DNA of 64,000 nt from an uncultured Lachnospiraceae bacterium (lineage in GTDB: Bacteria; Bacillota; Clostridia; Lachnospirales; Lachnospiraceae), in the NCBI GenBank assembly GCA_947167155.1, contig CAMVHB010000006.1, positions 1-64,000 of the forward strand, read 5' to 3'. The notes beneath the pieces are model-generated. The model did not search any database and was not told the DNA's origin. It was given only the letters and a program-made list of their open reading frames with translations. The translations under genes and the position numbers were made by a program. Below are positions 5,773-15,249 of this stretch, in pieces (position 1 is the stretch's first letter; each line of letters starts with the position of its first letter).

Positions 5773-8628
5773 TCAGTCTTCTGTCCTGTTGTTTGTCGAG
5801 AGGTCGAAGGCCTCGGTGCCAACCTGATTTTTGTACTCTTCATAACCAAAGGCGACACCGAATATTCTTTTTGCGCAGTCTGCGGCGTTGTGAGAAGTGT
5901 AACCGAAGGGAATCCTTACCGCAAGACTTAATGAAGGCGATTGTGACGGAGCGTAACCGATGAAAAGCGAATGATTCGGTCTGGTCCTTGATTCCTGAGC
6001 AGTTCCTGTCTTTCCGGAGCATTCCACGGGGAAATTGTCAAAGGTATTCAGATCTTCAACAACCTGCCGCATACCAATATGTATGGCGTCCCACCCTGTC
6101 TGATCAAGCACATCCACATGGGATTCCTTTTCCGAACCAAAGTTTTGAAGCACGCTGCCGTCAGGACTCGTGATGCTCCGAAGGAGGGAAAGCCTGTATA
6201 CATCCCCCGAGGTCGAAAGAGCCGTCACATATCTCGCCAGTGAGATTGTCGTGAAGTTGTTGTCTGACTGTCCGATAGCCGCCATGACAGGGTATTGGGT
6301 TGCAATATGAGGTGTCTTTTCATCGGTCTCTATTCCGGTCTTTCTGTCAAGTCCAAATAGCGATGCATATTCCTGGATCTTGGCGATACCGTTCCTGTCA
6401 TTGTAGTTTTCCGATCCGGCAAGTCTCCAGCCCACCTCATAGAAGAAATAATTGCAGGAATCCTTTATTGCGTCGGAAAGCTTTTCCTCTTCATGATTAC
6501 TGGGATAGATCCAGCACCGGGGTCTGTTTGACACCTTTTCAAATATGCCCTCGTCCTCAATGACTGTCTCTGTATCTATCACATGCTCTGAAAGCCCGGC
6601 CGTCGCGGTAACAAGCTTGAAGGTAGAGCCGGGAGCTGTTGACTGCTGGGTTGCGTGATTGTAAAGAGGCGAGGCTCCGCTTGTTACAAGATAATTATAA
6701 TAATCACTCTGAACCTTGTTTGCGAGCTTGTTCGTGTCGTAACCGGGATATGAGACGCAAGCCAGAAGGCTTCCGTCCCTCGGATCTATGATGACACAGG
6801 AGGCTGAGCAGGGGTCCAATGCAAGCTGCCCCGGAGTGATCTCCAGAGACTTGAGTTTATCCTTTATGAAATCATAGGAACTGACTTTTCCTGAAAGGAC
6901 GTCCTGTCGGTCCTCTTCATTATACTCAAGTATACCCTGATCGTAGAGGATGGCGCAAAGTTCATTTCCTGTTACGATATCCCCTCTTACTGCATATTCA
7001 TTCATAAGCCTGTCAAAATCTCTGTCATCGGTAAGGGATTGGATTATATAATCAACGAGGTTTAAGTACATCTCGTTCGAGTCTGCGTATTTTTTTCCTG
7101 TCTCATAGGCATTGATATCTATCCAGTCTTTGCTGATGCAGTATTTAAGGTACTCTCCCACCGAGAGTTTCTGATCCTGCCAGGCTTTCTGAGTCTCGTC
7201 CGACTCGTCTATAGCCTCTGAGACAAGGACATTCTTGGCTTTCAGGTCTTTTATGATGTAGGTGGAATAGTTCTGGTATTCGTCGGTAAGCTCGCCGTAA
7301 ACCTCGGGTTCTTCGTTCAGAAGGTCATCCTTTAATTTTGAAAGGGTTTCGTCCTTTTTTCGTGCCAGCTTGTTGTAGACCTCCTTTTCAAGCTCTGATG
7401 CATCTTCATTTCCCATCTTTCTTACTGAAATCAGACCGTTCTTCAGGAATGAAACATACGCATCATATACAGGGATCAGGATATCAGATGCATCCTTCTC
7501 GGGGTCGAGCTTGTACTCTCTTATGTCCTTCAGTTTGGAGCATACTATTCCGGCGACCTCCTGTTCGAGCAGATCATATACATCGGACTGGAGTTTGACA
7601 TCGATCGACATATAAGCCGAGTTCCCGGGGACAGGAGCGTTGTAGGAAGCCTTTTCTATCTCATTTCCCACATAGTCGACATATACAGTCTCATTTCCTT
7701 TCCTTCCCGAAAGCTGTTCGTTCAGATACTGCTCTATTCCGCTCTTTCCAACCACATCAGTAAGAGAATAGATGTTTTTGTTGTTGGGGTCAGCTTCGAT
7801 CAGGTCGTTATACTCCTCTGCGGATATCGTTCCGGTATAACCGATGAGATTTGACATACACTCTGCGTAATCATACTGGCGCATGGAATCCTCCCGGACA
7901 TTAACTCCGGTGAGGGTTGCCTGATTCTCCTTGATATATGCTACTGAACGCTCATTGACATCAGTTGCGATCACGGTATCTATGTATTTCTGGAACTGAT
8001 GCAGCCACATAGCATAACGGACAACGCATATCTTGTACCGCATCGATTCCTCATACTGATCGGATATACTGTAACGCTTATCGTAAAGATATTTCATGAT
8101 ATCATCGGCTGATACGGTCTTCTCATCAAAGCCGCCGGTCTTGTTGTATGAAAGGTCATGTGCCAGGGAGTGCCCGAACACGTCTGCCCTGAACCTGAGG
8201 AGTGAAGTACTGGATGAATTGAAACGGTAATTTCCGTCGGATATCATTGAAATCCCGAAATCATTGTCTATCTCGTCCCCGCATCTCTCAAGATTCGATA
8301 TGATCTGATAGAGTTCCTCGTTCAGAAGAGCGTTCTTTTTCTTCGTTGACTCGTACGAACCGGAGTCCACTATGGTTACAGAATAAGAAAGCCTATTGTA
8401 GGCAAGCAATACTCCATTTCTGTCATATATGTTCCCTCGTGTTGCGGGAAGGCTTTCAGTCCTTTCCGTCAGAAGATTATAGCTGCTCTGATATTTTTCC
8501 CCGTTCATTATCTGAAGATAATATAGTCTTCCTATCAGGACGGCAGTAAACAACAGAAAGACCACGAGGATCACGAGGCCTCTTTTTTGAAAAAACTTTT
8601 CTTTAATTAGTGTAAAAAACTCAGACAA
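5773..8628 (-). CDS. mrdA: Penicillin-binding protein 2 (class B, elongation transpeptidase)
   Basis: This peptidoglycan transpeptidase pairs with RodA. It has one N-terminal membrane anchor (about 15-33), the PBP dimerisation signature ATRGNIYDRNG (57-67), and a transpeptidase domain with STFK near 666, SCN near 724 and KTG near 871. At 951 residues it is several hundred longer than E. coli PBP2. The extra length lies between the dimerisation domain and the catalytic Ser: a Lys/Glu/Asp-rich, mostly helical stretch at roughly 365-590. Long PBP2 proteins occur in Clostridia, so this is probably a lineage trait. Translation appears to start at TTG inside the end of mreD (8-nt overlap), with GGGAG about 10 nt upstream. 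Confidence 0.94.
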   Translation of the reverse strand: MSEFFTLIKEKFFQKRGLVILVVFLLFTAVLIGRLYYLQIMNGEKYQSSYNLLTERTESLPATRGNIYDRNGVLLAYNRLSYSVTIVDSGSYESTKKKNALLNEELYQIISNLERCGDEIDNDFGISMISDGNYRFNSSSTSLLRFRADVFGHSLAHDLSYNKTGGFDEKTVSADDIMKYLYDKRYSISDQYEESMRYKICVVRYAMWLHQFQKYIDTVIATDVNERSVAYIKENQATLTGVNVREDSMRQYDYAECMSNLIGYTGTISAEEYNDLIEADPNNKNIYSLTDVVGKSGIEQYLNEQLSGRKGNETVYVDYVGNEIEKASYNAPVPGNSAYMSIDVKLQSDVYDLLEQEVAGIVCSKLKDIREYKLDPEKDASDILIPVYDAYVSFLKNGLISVRKMGNEDASELEKEVYNKLARKKDETLSKLKDDLLNEEPEVYGELTDEYQNYSTYIIKDLKAKNVLVSEAIDESDETQKAWQDQKLSVGEYLKYCISKDWIDINAYETGKKYADSNEMYLNLVDYIIQSLTDDRDFDRLMNEYAVRGDIVTGNELCAILYDQGILEYNEEDRQDVLSGKVSSYDFIKDKLKSLEITPGQLALDPCSASCVIIDPRDGSLLACVSYPGYDTNKLANKVQSDYYNYLVTSGASPLYNHATQQSTAPGSTFKLVTATAGLSEHVIDTETVIEDEGIFEKVSNRPRCWIYPSNHEEEKLSDAIKDSCNYFFYEVGWRLAGSENYNDRNGIAKIQEYASLFGLDRKTGIETDEKTPHIATQYPVMAAIGQSDNNFTTISLARYVTALSTSGDVYRLSLLRSITSPDGSVLQNFGSEKESHVDVLDQTGWDAIHIGMRQVVEDLNTFDNFPVECSGKTGTAQESRTRPNHSLFIGYAPSQSPSLSLAVRIPFGYTSHNAADCAKRIFGVAFGYEEYKNQVGTEAFDLSTNNRTED

Positions 8629-9160
8629 TTATCTTTGTCTCCCTTTGCTTCTGTTTTCCCATGAAATTGTATATCAAGAGAAGCGGCACATACAAAGCAA
8701 CCATTACAAGCATTGTATATACAGCCTCCGGAAGGATGATACTCTTGATATAAAAAAGAACATCTGTCTTTTGCCTTGTGAAAAACAGGAAAAAATAGAT
8801 CACAAAGCCATATATGATATCTGAAAGTCCCGTAAAGAGCAGGGGCAGTTTCAGATCCTCACCAAAGAAGAATTTCCTGAAGGAACCGTTCAAAAAGCCT
8901 ATGTAAAGATAAAGTAGGGCATACATCCCAAAATACTGTCCATGCATGAGGTCAAGGAGTATTCCGGAAAAGAAGCCGACGAGCATGCCTTCGAGCGCTC
9001 CGTTTGAAAAACCCGCAAAACAGACCAGGATAATGACACAGTTTGGAGTGATACCTCCAAGAGCAAGATGCGGAAATACCGACTCCTGAAGGAGAAATAT
9101 CAGTGCTATAAGCCCTGCTGTAATCAGTACTCTTTTTAAAATGTGTCGAAAGGAACTCAT
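8621..9160 (-). CDS. mreD: Rod shape-determining membrane protein MreD
   Basis: A 179-residue integral membrane protein with about five to six hydrophobic segments and the small polar landmarks typical of MreD, including GMLVGFFSGILLDLMHG (about 58-74). MreD links MreC to the PBP2-RodA synthase in the elongasome. It overlaps mreC by 4 nt (ATGA) and mrdA by 8 nt, so the three are translationally coupled. Sequence conservation in MreD is weak, and the call rests on size, topology and its place between mreC and mrdA. Confidence 0.9.
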   Translation of the reverse strand: MSSFRHILKRVLITAGLIALIFLLQESVFPHLALGGITPNCVIILVCFAGFSNGALEGMLVGFFSGILLDLMHGQYFGMYALLYLYIGFLNGSFRKFFFGEDLKLPLLFTGLSDIIYGFVIYFFLFFTRQKTDVLFYIKSIILPEAVYTMLVMVALYVPLLLIYNFMGKQKQRETKIIV

Positions 9161-10026
9161 TTCAGCTCACCCTGGAGCGGTATCTCCTTTTTTTGAAGGA
9201 TCACCAGAACCTCTGAAATATGCCTGAAATCAGATACAGGAGTCAGTTTTCCTGATTTTGTGAGCCTGTTCTGGTCCTCATTGATCTCGGTGAGGTACCC
9301 CACCAGAAGACCGGGAACGAACTTGTCCGAAATACTGCTTGTAACAACCGGATCGCCCTGTTTTACAGCATCTCCCATATCAACAAGGCCGGAAAAGTTG
9401 ATCATCTGTCCTTCATTCATCGACTTCAGATTCCCCGAAACTATGAGGTTAGCCTGTGTACTCGCGACCATTCCGCTGACATTTGAGGTATCATCCACGA
9501 TAGTCCTCACCGTAGCAAAATGATCGCCTGTTTCCGTCACGATCCCGCACAATCCCTTTGACGAGAGCACGTTCATATCAACCTCTATCCCATCTGCTTT
9601 TCCCTTGTCGATCGTAAACGAGGAGAACCAGTTCCCCTGCCCCTTTGCGATCACATGGGCTCCGGTAGTCTCATAATTGGAATAGGTATCCTTGAGCGCA
9701 AGAAGACTCCTTAAACGCTCAAGCTCTGCCTGATCGAGCTGTTCTTTTGAAAGTTCCTCCCTAAGCGCTGAAGCTTCCAGTCGGAGCGCATCATTTTCTG
9801 CCTGAAGCTCTTCCTTCGATCTTCTCTCGCTGACGCTCTCCTTTATTCCGTCGGCAACGTAGGTAAGCCCCTTTTCCATAGGCACGAAAATACGAGCGGC
9901 AGCCTCTGTGAGGACTCCGCCCGAAAACCCTGTGGCATATGAAAAGAAAAGAAGCAATATACATATACTCGTCAGGATAAAAAGTATGTATTGAATGGGA
10001 ATAGGATTCTTTTTCTTAACCGGCAT
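9157..10026 (-). CDS. mreC: Rod shape-determining protein MreC
   Basis: MreC is a single-pass membrane protein whose extracytoplasmic part activates PBP2/RodA. After a basic N-terminus and one membrane segment, a coiled coil (EELQAENDALRLEASALREEL) leads into the beta-barrel domain with IAKGQGNWFSSFTIDKG, SKGLCGIV and TNVSGMV-like elements. The ORF track start at 10086 would overlap mreB by 46 nt. I prefer the ATG at 10026 (MPVKKKNPIP): it lies 14 nt after the mreB stop, has AGGG 8 nt upstream, and gives 289 residues, close to the family norm. Confidence 0.94.
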   Translation of the reverse strand: MPVKKKNPIPIQYILFILTSICILLLFFSYATGFSGGVLTEAAARIFVPMEKGLTYVADGIKESVSERRSKEELQAENDALRLEASALREELSKEQLDQAELERLRSLLALKDTYSNYETTGAHVIAKGQGNWFSSFTIDKGKADGIEVDMNVLSSKGLCGIVTETGDHFATVRTIVDDTSNVSGMVASTQANLIVSGNLKSMNEGQMINFSGLVDMGDAVKQGDPVVTSSISDKFVPGLLVGYLTEINEDQNRLTKSGKLTPVSDFRHISEVLVILQKKEIPLQGELK

Positions 10027-10040
10027 CTTTATAACCCTTT

Positions 10041-11054
10041 TCAGCGGAATATCCTTGAGCTGATACCATAACCGTATCTCCTGCATTCCTCCTCGGAGAC
10101 GACCTTGCCGAGACCTTTTGCAGCAGTAAGACTTCCGTCTTCCGCTACATTTACCGCGATGTTTGTGATCGAGCGCACAAACTCCGAAACCCTGTCAATG
10201 CTTGAGCTTCCGCCCGTAAGATAGATCCCGGATCTGACTATATCCTTCGCAAGTTCCGGCGGCACCTTTTCAAGTATCATCCGGATTGAATTCGAGATGG
10301 ATGTGAGGTCATCCTTTATTGCCTCATAGACGATATCGGAGTTTAATGACATCTCTATGGGGAGACCGGAAACAACATCACGCCCGACGACCTTCATCTC
10401 TTCCTTTCGCTCAGGCAGAGCACTCCCTATATTTTCCTTCAGTTCTTTCGCTGTCTTCATCCCGATGACAAGGTTGAACTTTCTCTTTAAGTAAGTAACG
10501 ATCGAATCGTCAAGCTTGTTCCCGCCGAAAGGAATGAGGTTCGAAAGAACTATCCCGCCGAGTGAAATGACTGATATCTCTGTGGTATCCGCACCCATAT
10601 CTACCGTCATGATCCCGGTGGGCTTTGATATGTCAAGTCCTATCCCAAGCGCATCCGCAAGAGGCTTTTCGCACAGAAGGATACTCCTTGCCTTGATCTT
10701 CGTCTTGGCGAAGATGTCGTAGAAGGCCTTTTTTTCAACCTCGGTGATATCGGTAGGTACCGCAATGACTATGTCAGATCCCTTTACATGAGCCGAGAGC
10801 TTTTCGTCAAGCATTGAAAGAAGCATGGTCTGCATATTGTCAAAATCGGCAATGACACCATTTACTATGGGAAACGAGACATTAATCGTCTCGGGGGCTT
10901 TTTCATACATGGAATAAGCCTCGTCTCCATAAGCATACATACGGTTCTTGCCAACTATGGCGATCGTGTTTTTTTCAGAGATGACTGTGCCTTTTGATCT
11001 GTCGAATATCTTCAGATTTCCGGTGCCCATGTCTATGCCAAAGCCATTTTGCAT
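10041..11054 (-). CDS. mreB: Rod shape-determining actin-like protein MreB
   Basis: MreB forms membrane-bound filaments that orient lateral wall synthesis. The 337-residue protein carries the actin-fold signatures: phosphate 1 IDMGTGN (8-14), phosphate 2 VDMGADTTEIS (near 151) and the adenosine motif TGGSSSIDR (near 279). The usual phosphate-2 glycine pair (GGGT) is replaced by GADT, so this is a somewhat divergent MreB/Mbl member. GAGGAG precedes the ATG by 5 nt. A 44-bp gap separates it from ynbB upstream; I could not read a convincing promoter there. It heads mreB-mreC-mreD-mrdA-minC-rodA. Confidence 0.93.
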   Translation of the reverse strand: MQNGFGIDMGTGNLKIFDRSKGTVISEKNTIAIVGKNRMYAYGDEAYSMYEKAPETINVSFPIVNGVIADFDNMQTMLLSMLDEKLSAHVKGSDIVIAVPTDITEVEKKAFYDIFAKTKIKARSILLCEKPLADALGIGLDISKPTGIMTVDMGADTTEISVISLGGIVLSNLIPFGGNKLDDSIVTYLKRKFNLVIGMKTAKELKENIGSALPERKEEMKVVGRDVVSGLPIEMSLNSDIVYEAIKDDLTSISNSIRMILEKVPPELAKDIVRSGIYLTGGSSSIDRVSEFVRSITNIAVNVAEDGSLTAAKGLGKVVSEEECRRYGYGISSRIFR

Positions 11055-11098
11055 TTTTGCTCCTCAACATCATTATTTTTGAACAAACATAGTGCAGT

Positions 11099-12424
11099 TT
11101 AGCACAATAGCGACTTATCGTAAAGGTTGCGCTCATACATTTTTTGAAGCGCCATAAGCACTCCAAGACGACCGCTTGGCCATGTAAGACCGCCCTGAAG
11201 AAATACCCTGAAGGGTTCTCTCAAAGGCCCGTCTGCGGAAAGCTCAATGGAAGAACCCTGAACAAAGGCTCCGGCGGCCATTATCACATCATCCGCATAG
11301 CCGGGCATATAGGAGGGCTCGGGAACGACGAAGGAATCCACCGGGGCAGCCGCCTGGATGCCTTCGCAGAAGGCTATCAGAGTCTCCCGTGTCAAGAGGT
11401 CTATCGATTCTATGATATCGCTCCTTGGCTCATCCTGTGACGGAGAAACGAGAAAACCAAGACGTGAAAAGCACTCTCCTGCAAATACCGCTGTCTTCAT
11501 AGCGTTCTTCGTGATCTCGGGGGCGAGGAAAAAGCCCTGCATAAAAGGTCTTGTCATATCAAGGGAAGCGCCGACCTCCTTACCAAGCCCCGGGGAAGTA
11601 AGCCTGAAAGCGGCATTTTCGATCATATCCTTCCTGCCTACAAGATAACCGCCAACCGGTGCAAGGCCGCCGCCGGGGTTTTTGATAAGGGAACCGACAA
11701 GAAGATCAGCCCCGACGAAAAGGGGCTCGTGAAGCTCAGTGAACTCTCCGTAGCAGTTGTCGATCATTATCCTTACATCAGGCTTTATGCCCCTGATAAA
11801 GGAGATAAGCTCTCCTATCTCGGCAACAGTCAGTGTCTTTCTTGCGCCATAGCCTCGCGATCGCTGGATCGTGACAAGGGCTGTTCTATCATTAAGCTTC
11901 TTTTTGATGTCGTCAAAGTCAAAGTATCTCCCGTCGATAAGGGGTGACTCGGCATAGCTGATCCCGTACTCCATCAATGATCCCTTTGTGGGATTGATCC
12001 CTATAACATCAAGAAGCGTATCATAGGGCTGCCCAACAGGTGAGAAAAGCTCATCGCCGGGGCGCAGGTTTGAGAGGAGCGCAAGGGCGAGGGCGTGGGT
12101 CCCGCAGGTGATCTGTGGACGAACGAGGGCGTCATATTTTTCGTTGTCCGGATCCATAAATTCGGAAAAGTAATCCCGATAGACCTGTTCAAGCGTGTCT
12201 CTCCCATAGTCGTTGTATCCGTAGCCTGTACTCATGGAAAAGCATTCCGTACTTACGCGGTTTTTCTGAAGGGAATGAAGTACTTTAAGGGAATTGATCT
12301 CCGCGATCTTTTCTATGCTTTTGAAGCGCTCAGAAAGCGCCTCTTCCACCCTCTCTCCAAAGGAAAGGACAGGTCTTTCGATCCCAAAGTTTTCGTAGCC
12401 AAATATTTCTTCTTTGATATCCAT
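11099..12424 (-). CDS. ynbB: PLP-dependent methionine gamma-lyase family protein (YnbB / 'aluminium resistance' family)
   Basis: A fold-type I PLP protein of 441 residues from the chosen start. The motif RPQITCGTHALALALL matches the cofactor-phosphate region and SLIKNPGGGLAPVGGYLVG holds the likely Schiff-base lysine. These match the YnbB/aluminium-resistance family, related to methionine gamma-lyase; the physiological substrate is not established. The ORF track start (12451) lies inside miaA. The ATG at 12424 (MDIKEEIFGYENFG) lies 2 nt after the miaA stop with AAGG 6 nt upstream and is preferred. In Firmicutes this gene commonly follows miaA or hfq, as here. Confidence 0.88.
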   Translation of the reverse strand: MDIKEEIFGYENFGIERPVLSFGERVEEALSERFKSIEKIAEINSLKVLHSLQKNRVSTECFSMSTGYGYNDYGRDTLEQVYRDYFSEFMDPDNEKYDALVRPQITCGTHALALALLSNLRPGDELFSPVGQPYDTLLDVIGINPTKGSLMEYGISYAESPLIDGRYFDFDDIKKKLNDRTALVTIQRSRGYGARKTLTVAEIGELISFIRGIKPDVRIMIDNCYGEFTELHEPLFVGADLLVGSLIKNPGGGLAPVGGYLVGRKDMIENAAFRLTSPGLGKEVGASLDMTRPFMQGFFLAPEITKNAMKTAVFAGECFSRLGFLVSPSQDEPRSDIIESIDLLTRETLIAFCEGIQAAAPVDSFVVPEPSYMPGYADDVIMAAGAFVQGSSIELSADGPLREPFRVFLQGGLTWPSGRLGVLMALQKMYERNLYDKSLLC

Positions 12425-12426
12425 TT

Positions 12427-13380
12427 TTAACCTTCTTTTTTTTGTATGCATTCAAGAATAAAATCAGCTTCCCTCTCCACATCATAGGAGAAATGCTCTG
12501 CATCTATTATGATCGAGTCCTTCGGCGACTGTCTTGAAAACCAGGTCACCTGCCGTTTTGCATAATGCCGGGTCTCCTTCTTGATCCTCTCTACCGCTTC
12601 CTCCAAAGAGCATTTTTCCTCGATAACATCCATGAGCTGCCTGTAGGAAAGCGCAAGCATTGAATTGTCTTTCTGCCTTAAGCCCTTGTCATAAAGTCGT
12701 TTCACTTCGGAAAACAGTCCATCCTCCATCATTTTATCGACGCGCTCATCGATCCTTTCATACATCCTTTCCCTGTCGTCCCTCATTATGAAAAATGAAT
12801 AATCATAAGGGCTTTTTCTGCTCGAACGCTCCAGATCATTATGAGACGAGATCGGAATGCCGTTTTCATGGTAGAACATAAGCGCTCTTTTCACGCGTTT
12901 GACATTATTTTCATGAATGGTCTCAAAGGATCGTTCGTCGCATTTTTTAAGAAGTTCATGGAAGGCCGCTTTTCCGTGCTCTGAAAGAAAATCGTCAAGA
13001 TATTTGGAATAAGCACTGTCAGGTTCCTCATCAGGAAAATCAGTGTCATAGAGGACTGCGTTTATGTAAAACCCGGTCCCGCCGCAGAGAACAGGTACAA
13101 GTGCATTCTCTCTGCAGTAAGAGATGCACTTTTTTGCCTCCTCCTTATAGCGTGCCGCTGAATATTCTTCGCCCGGCTCTGCTACATCTATCATGAAGTG
13201 GAGAATGCCATCTTTTTCATCTTCTTTGATCTTTGCGGTTCCGATATCAAGACCTTTGTAAACCTGCATTGAGTCGGCTGATATCACGGCACCGTTTATC
13301 TTCCTGCAGAGTCTTATGGAAAGTGCGCTCTTCCCTATCCCCGTGGGACCGCATATCACTATGAGGCTGTTGTCCTTCAT
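12427..13380 (-). CDS. miaA: tRNA dimethylallyltransferase MiaA
   Basis: MiaA transfers a dimethylallyl group to N6 of A37 in tRNAs reading codons that begin with U. The 317-residue protein has the P-loop GPTGIGKS (11-18), the substrate motif SADSMQVYKGLDIGTAK (34-50) and the dimethylallyl-binding GGTGFYINAVLYDTDFPDE (about 100-118). TRHYAKRQVTWFSRQ lies near the C-terminus. It overlaps the mutL end by 4 nt and is followed by ynbB, so mutS-mutL-miaA-ynbB look co-transcribed. Confidence 0.97.
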   Translation of the reverse strand: MKDNSLIVICGPTGIGKSALSIRLCRKINGAVISADSMQVYKGLDIGTAKIKEDEKDGILHFMIDVAEPGEEYSAARYKEEAKKCISYCRENALVPVLCGGTGFYINAVLYDTDFPDEEPDSAYSKYLDDFLSEHGKAAFHELLKKCDERSFETIHENNVKRVKRALMFYHENGIPISSHNDLERSSRKSPYDYSFFIMRDDRERMYERIDERVDKMMEDGLFSEVKRLYDKGLRQKDNSMLALSYRQLMDVIEEKCSLEEAVERIKKETRHYAKRQVTWFSRQSPKDSIIIDAEHFSYDVEREADFILECIQKKEG

Positions 13381-15248
13381 ATGTTCACTATCCTGTTAAA
13401 GCGTTTGTCAAGTTCCTCCTTTGAGAGCTTGATCATAACAGGTCTCCCGTGCGGACAATGGTAGGGATTGTCGAGAAGAAGGAGTTCGTCGATCAGCGCC
13501 CTTGCCTCGGTTTCCGAGATAATGGTATTGCCCTTGATCGCGGCTTTACATGACATTGTCGCAACCCTTATCAGTACAGTCTCGTCGAGCGCCTTTCCTT
13601 CGGTCTCGGAAAGGCCGGAAAGAGTGCTCATGAAAAGCTCCTTCGGATCCACCTCAAACATATTTGAAGGGACGGCACAGAGCCTTACCTCAGCGCCTCC
13701 GAAGGGTTCAATAAGAAAGCCGATCCTTTCAAAAGCAGCCTGATATTTCAAAAGAGTATCCTCCTCTGCAGGAGAAAGAGATATGACGATCGGGGGATTT
13801 AAGTTTTGCGAAGAGACCTCCCTTTTTTCAAGCAGTTTGATCGTCCTTTCGTATAGCACCTTTTCATGTGCAGCGTGCTGGTCAAGGAGATAGACATCAT
13901 TGTCATACTCTACTATCCAGTAGGTTTTGAATATCTGCCCTATTATCCGGTGGGACTTTTTTGCCTCAAAGGAAACAAAGGATATCTGTCCGTTCTTTTC
14001 GCTCTCAGAAAAGGACAGAGGTTTTTCCATAGTTTCAAGTCGTTCCTTGTATTTTGCAAAACGTCTCTCTTCAAAGACCTCCGGGGTCTTCTCCGGGATA
14101 TCTTCAGGAATCTTTTCGGGGAGAACTTCCTGTTCGCCCGGAATTACTTCAGAGTGAGGCCTCTCCTCCTTTTCGGGATGAACAGGAAGTTCTTTAACCT
14201 CTTTTTGAGACGCTTCCTCTATTCCGGAAAGTCTTATCGGAGAGATGTCCTCTATCGACCTTATTGCCTCTCTTACCGCGGAATATACAGCATTATAAAC
14301 CCTTTCTTCTTCAGAGAAGCGTACCTCAGCCTTTCGCGGATGCACATTCACGTCAACCAATGCTTCATCTATATCTATGAAAAGTATGATATATGGATAA
14401 CGATGGAGCATGAGATAACCCTGGCAGGCATCTTCTGCCGCTTTTGAAAGCAGCTTTGAACTGATGGAGCGCTTGTTTACAAAGAATAGCTCCTTTGCCC
14501 TGTTGGCGCGCTCCAATGGTTCCCTTCCAAGAAAGCCAAAGCAGCCGACCTCATTTTCCCGGTGGGATATCTCGATCAGATCTGCGGCGACGCTACGCCC
14601 CTCTATCCGATAGATCGCATCAAGAAGACTTCCGTTTCCTGAAGTAAAAAACCTGTCTGTGCCCCCGGCCTTTAAGGAGAAGGATATCTTTGGATGTGAC
14701 AGAGCTATCCTTGAGACGATCTCATTAATATAATTCCCCTCTGTCATAGGGGATTTCAGGAACTTACGCCTTGCCGGAGTATTGTAAAAAAGCTGACGGA
14801 CAAAAACGCTTGTGCCGTCAGGACAGGCTGAGTCCTCACATGTGATCTCTTCTGAACCCTCGATTATGTAATGTGCTCCTAAGATAATGTCCCTCGTCTT
14901 TGAAAAAACTTCTGTCTTTGAGACTGCGGCAATAGAGGAAAGAGCCTCTCCGCGAAAGCCGAGAGTGCTTATGGATGAAAGATCCTCCACTGTAACGAGT
15001 TTTGATGTCGAATGGCGTAAAAAAGCGTTTTGGAGTTCACTTTTATCGATGCCGCAGCCGTCATCAGTCACACGGATATAGCTGATACCGCCGTCCTTCC
15101 ATTCAACCGTGATATTCTTGGCTCCGGAATCTATGGAATTTTCCACCAACTCCTTTACCACGGAGGCCGGGCGCTCTACAACTTCTCCGGCAGCTATCTT
15201 GTCTATGGTCTCCTTTGAAAGGAGCCTTATTTTTCTTTTATCTTCCAT
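13377..15248 (-). CDS. mutL: DNA mismatch repair protein MutL
   Basis: MutL couples mismatch recognition by MutS to strand incision. The N-terminal GHKL ATPase shows VENSIDSGAKNI (about 35-46), DDGCGI (57-62) and GFRGEALSS (about 98-106). A Pro/Glu-rich linker follows (KIPEDIPEKTPEVFEE). The C-terminal domain carries the endonuclease motif DQHAAHEKVLYE, which fits DQHA(X)2E(X)4E, and CPHGRP near the end. It is therefore the nicking type found in bacteria without MutH. At 623 residues it is of normal length. The start lies 1 nt from the mutS stop. Confidence 0.97.
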   Translation of the reverse strand: MEDKRKIRLLSKETIDKIAAGEVVERPASVVKELVENSIDSGAKNITVEWKDGGISYIRVTDDGCGIDKSELQNAFLRHSTSKLVTVEDLSSISTLGFRGEALSSIAAVSKTEVFSKTRDIILGAHYIIEGSEEITCEDSACPDGTSVFVRQLFYNTPARRKFLKSPMTEGNYINEIVSRIALSHPKISFSLKAGGTDRFFTSGNGSLLDAIYRIEGRSVAADLIEISHRENEVGCFGFLGREPLERANRAKELFFVNKRSISSKLLSKAAEDACQGYLMLHRYPYIILFIDIDEALVDVNVHPRKAEVRFSEEERVYNAVYSAVREAIRSIEDISPIRLSGIEEASQKEVKELPVHPEKEERPHSEVIPGEQEVLPEKIPEDIPEKTPEVFEERRFAKYKERLETMEKPLSFSESEKNGQISFVSFEAKKSHRIIGQIFKTYWIVEYDNDVYLLDQHAAHEKVLYERTIKLLEKREVSSQNLNPPIVISLSPAEEDTLLKYQAAFERIGFLIEPFGGAEVRLCAVPSNMFEVDPKELFMSTLSGLSETEGKALDETVLIRVATMSCKAAIKGNTIISETEARALIDELLLLDNPYHCPHGRPVMIKLSKEELDKRFNRIVNI

Positions 15249-15249
15249 G

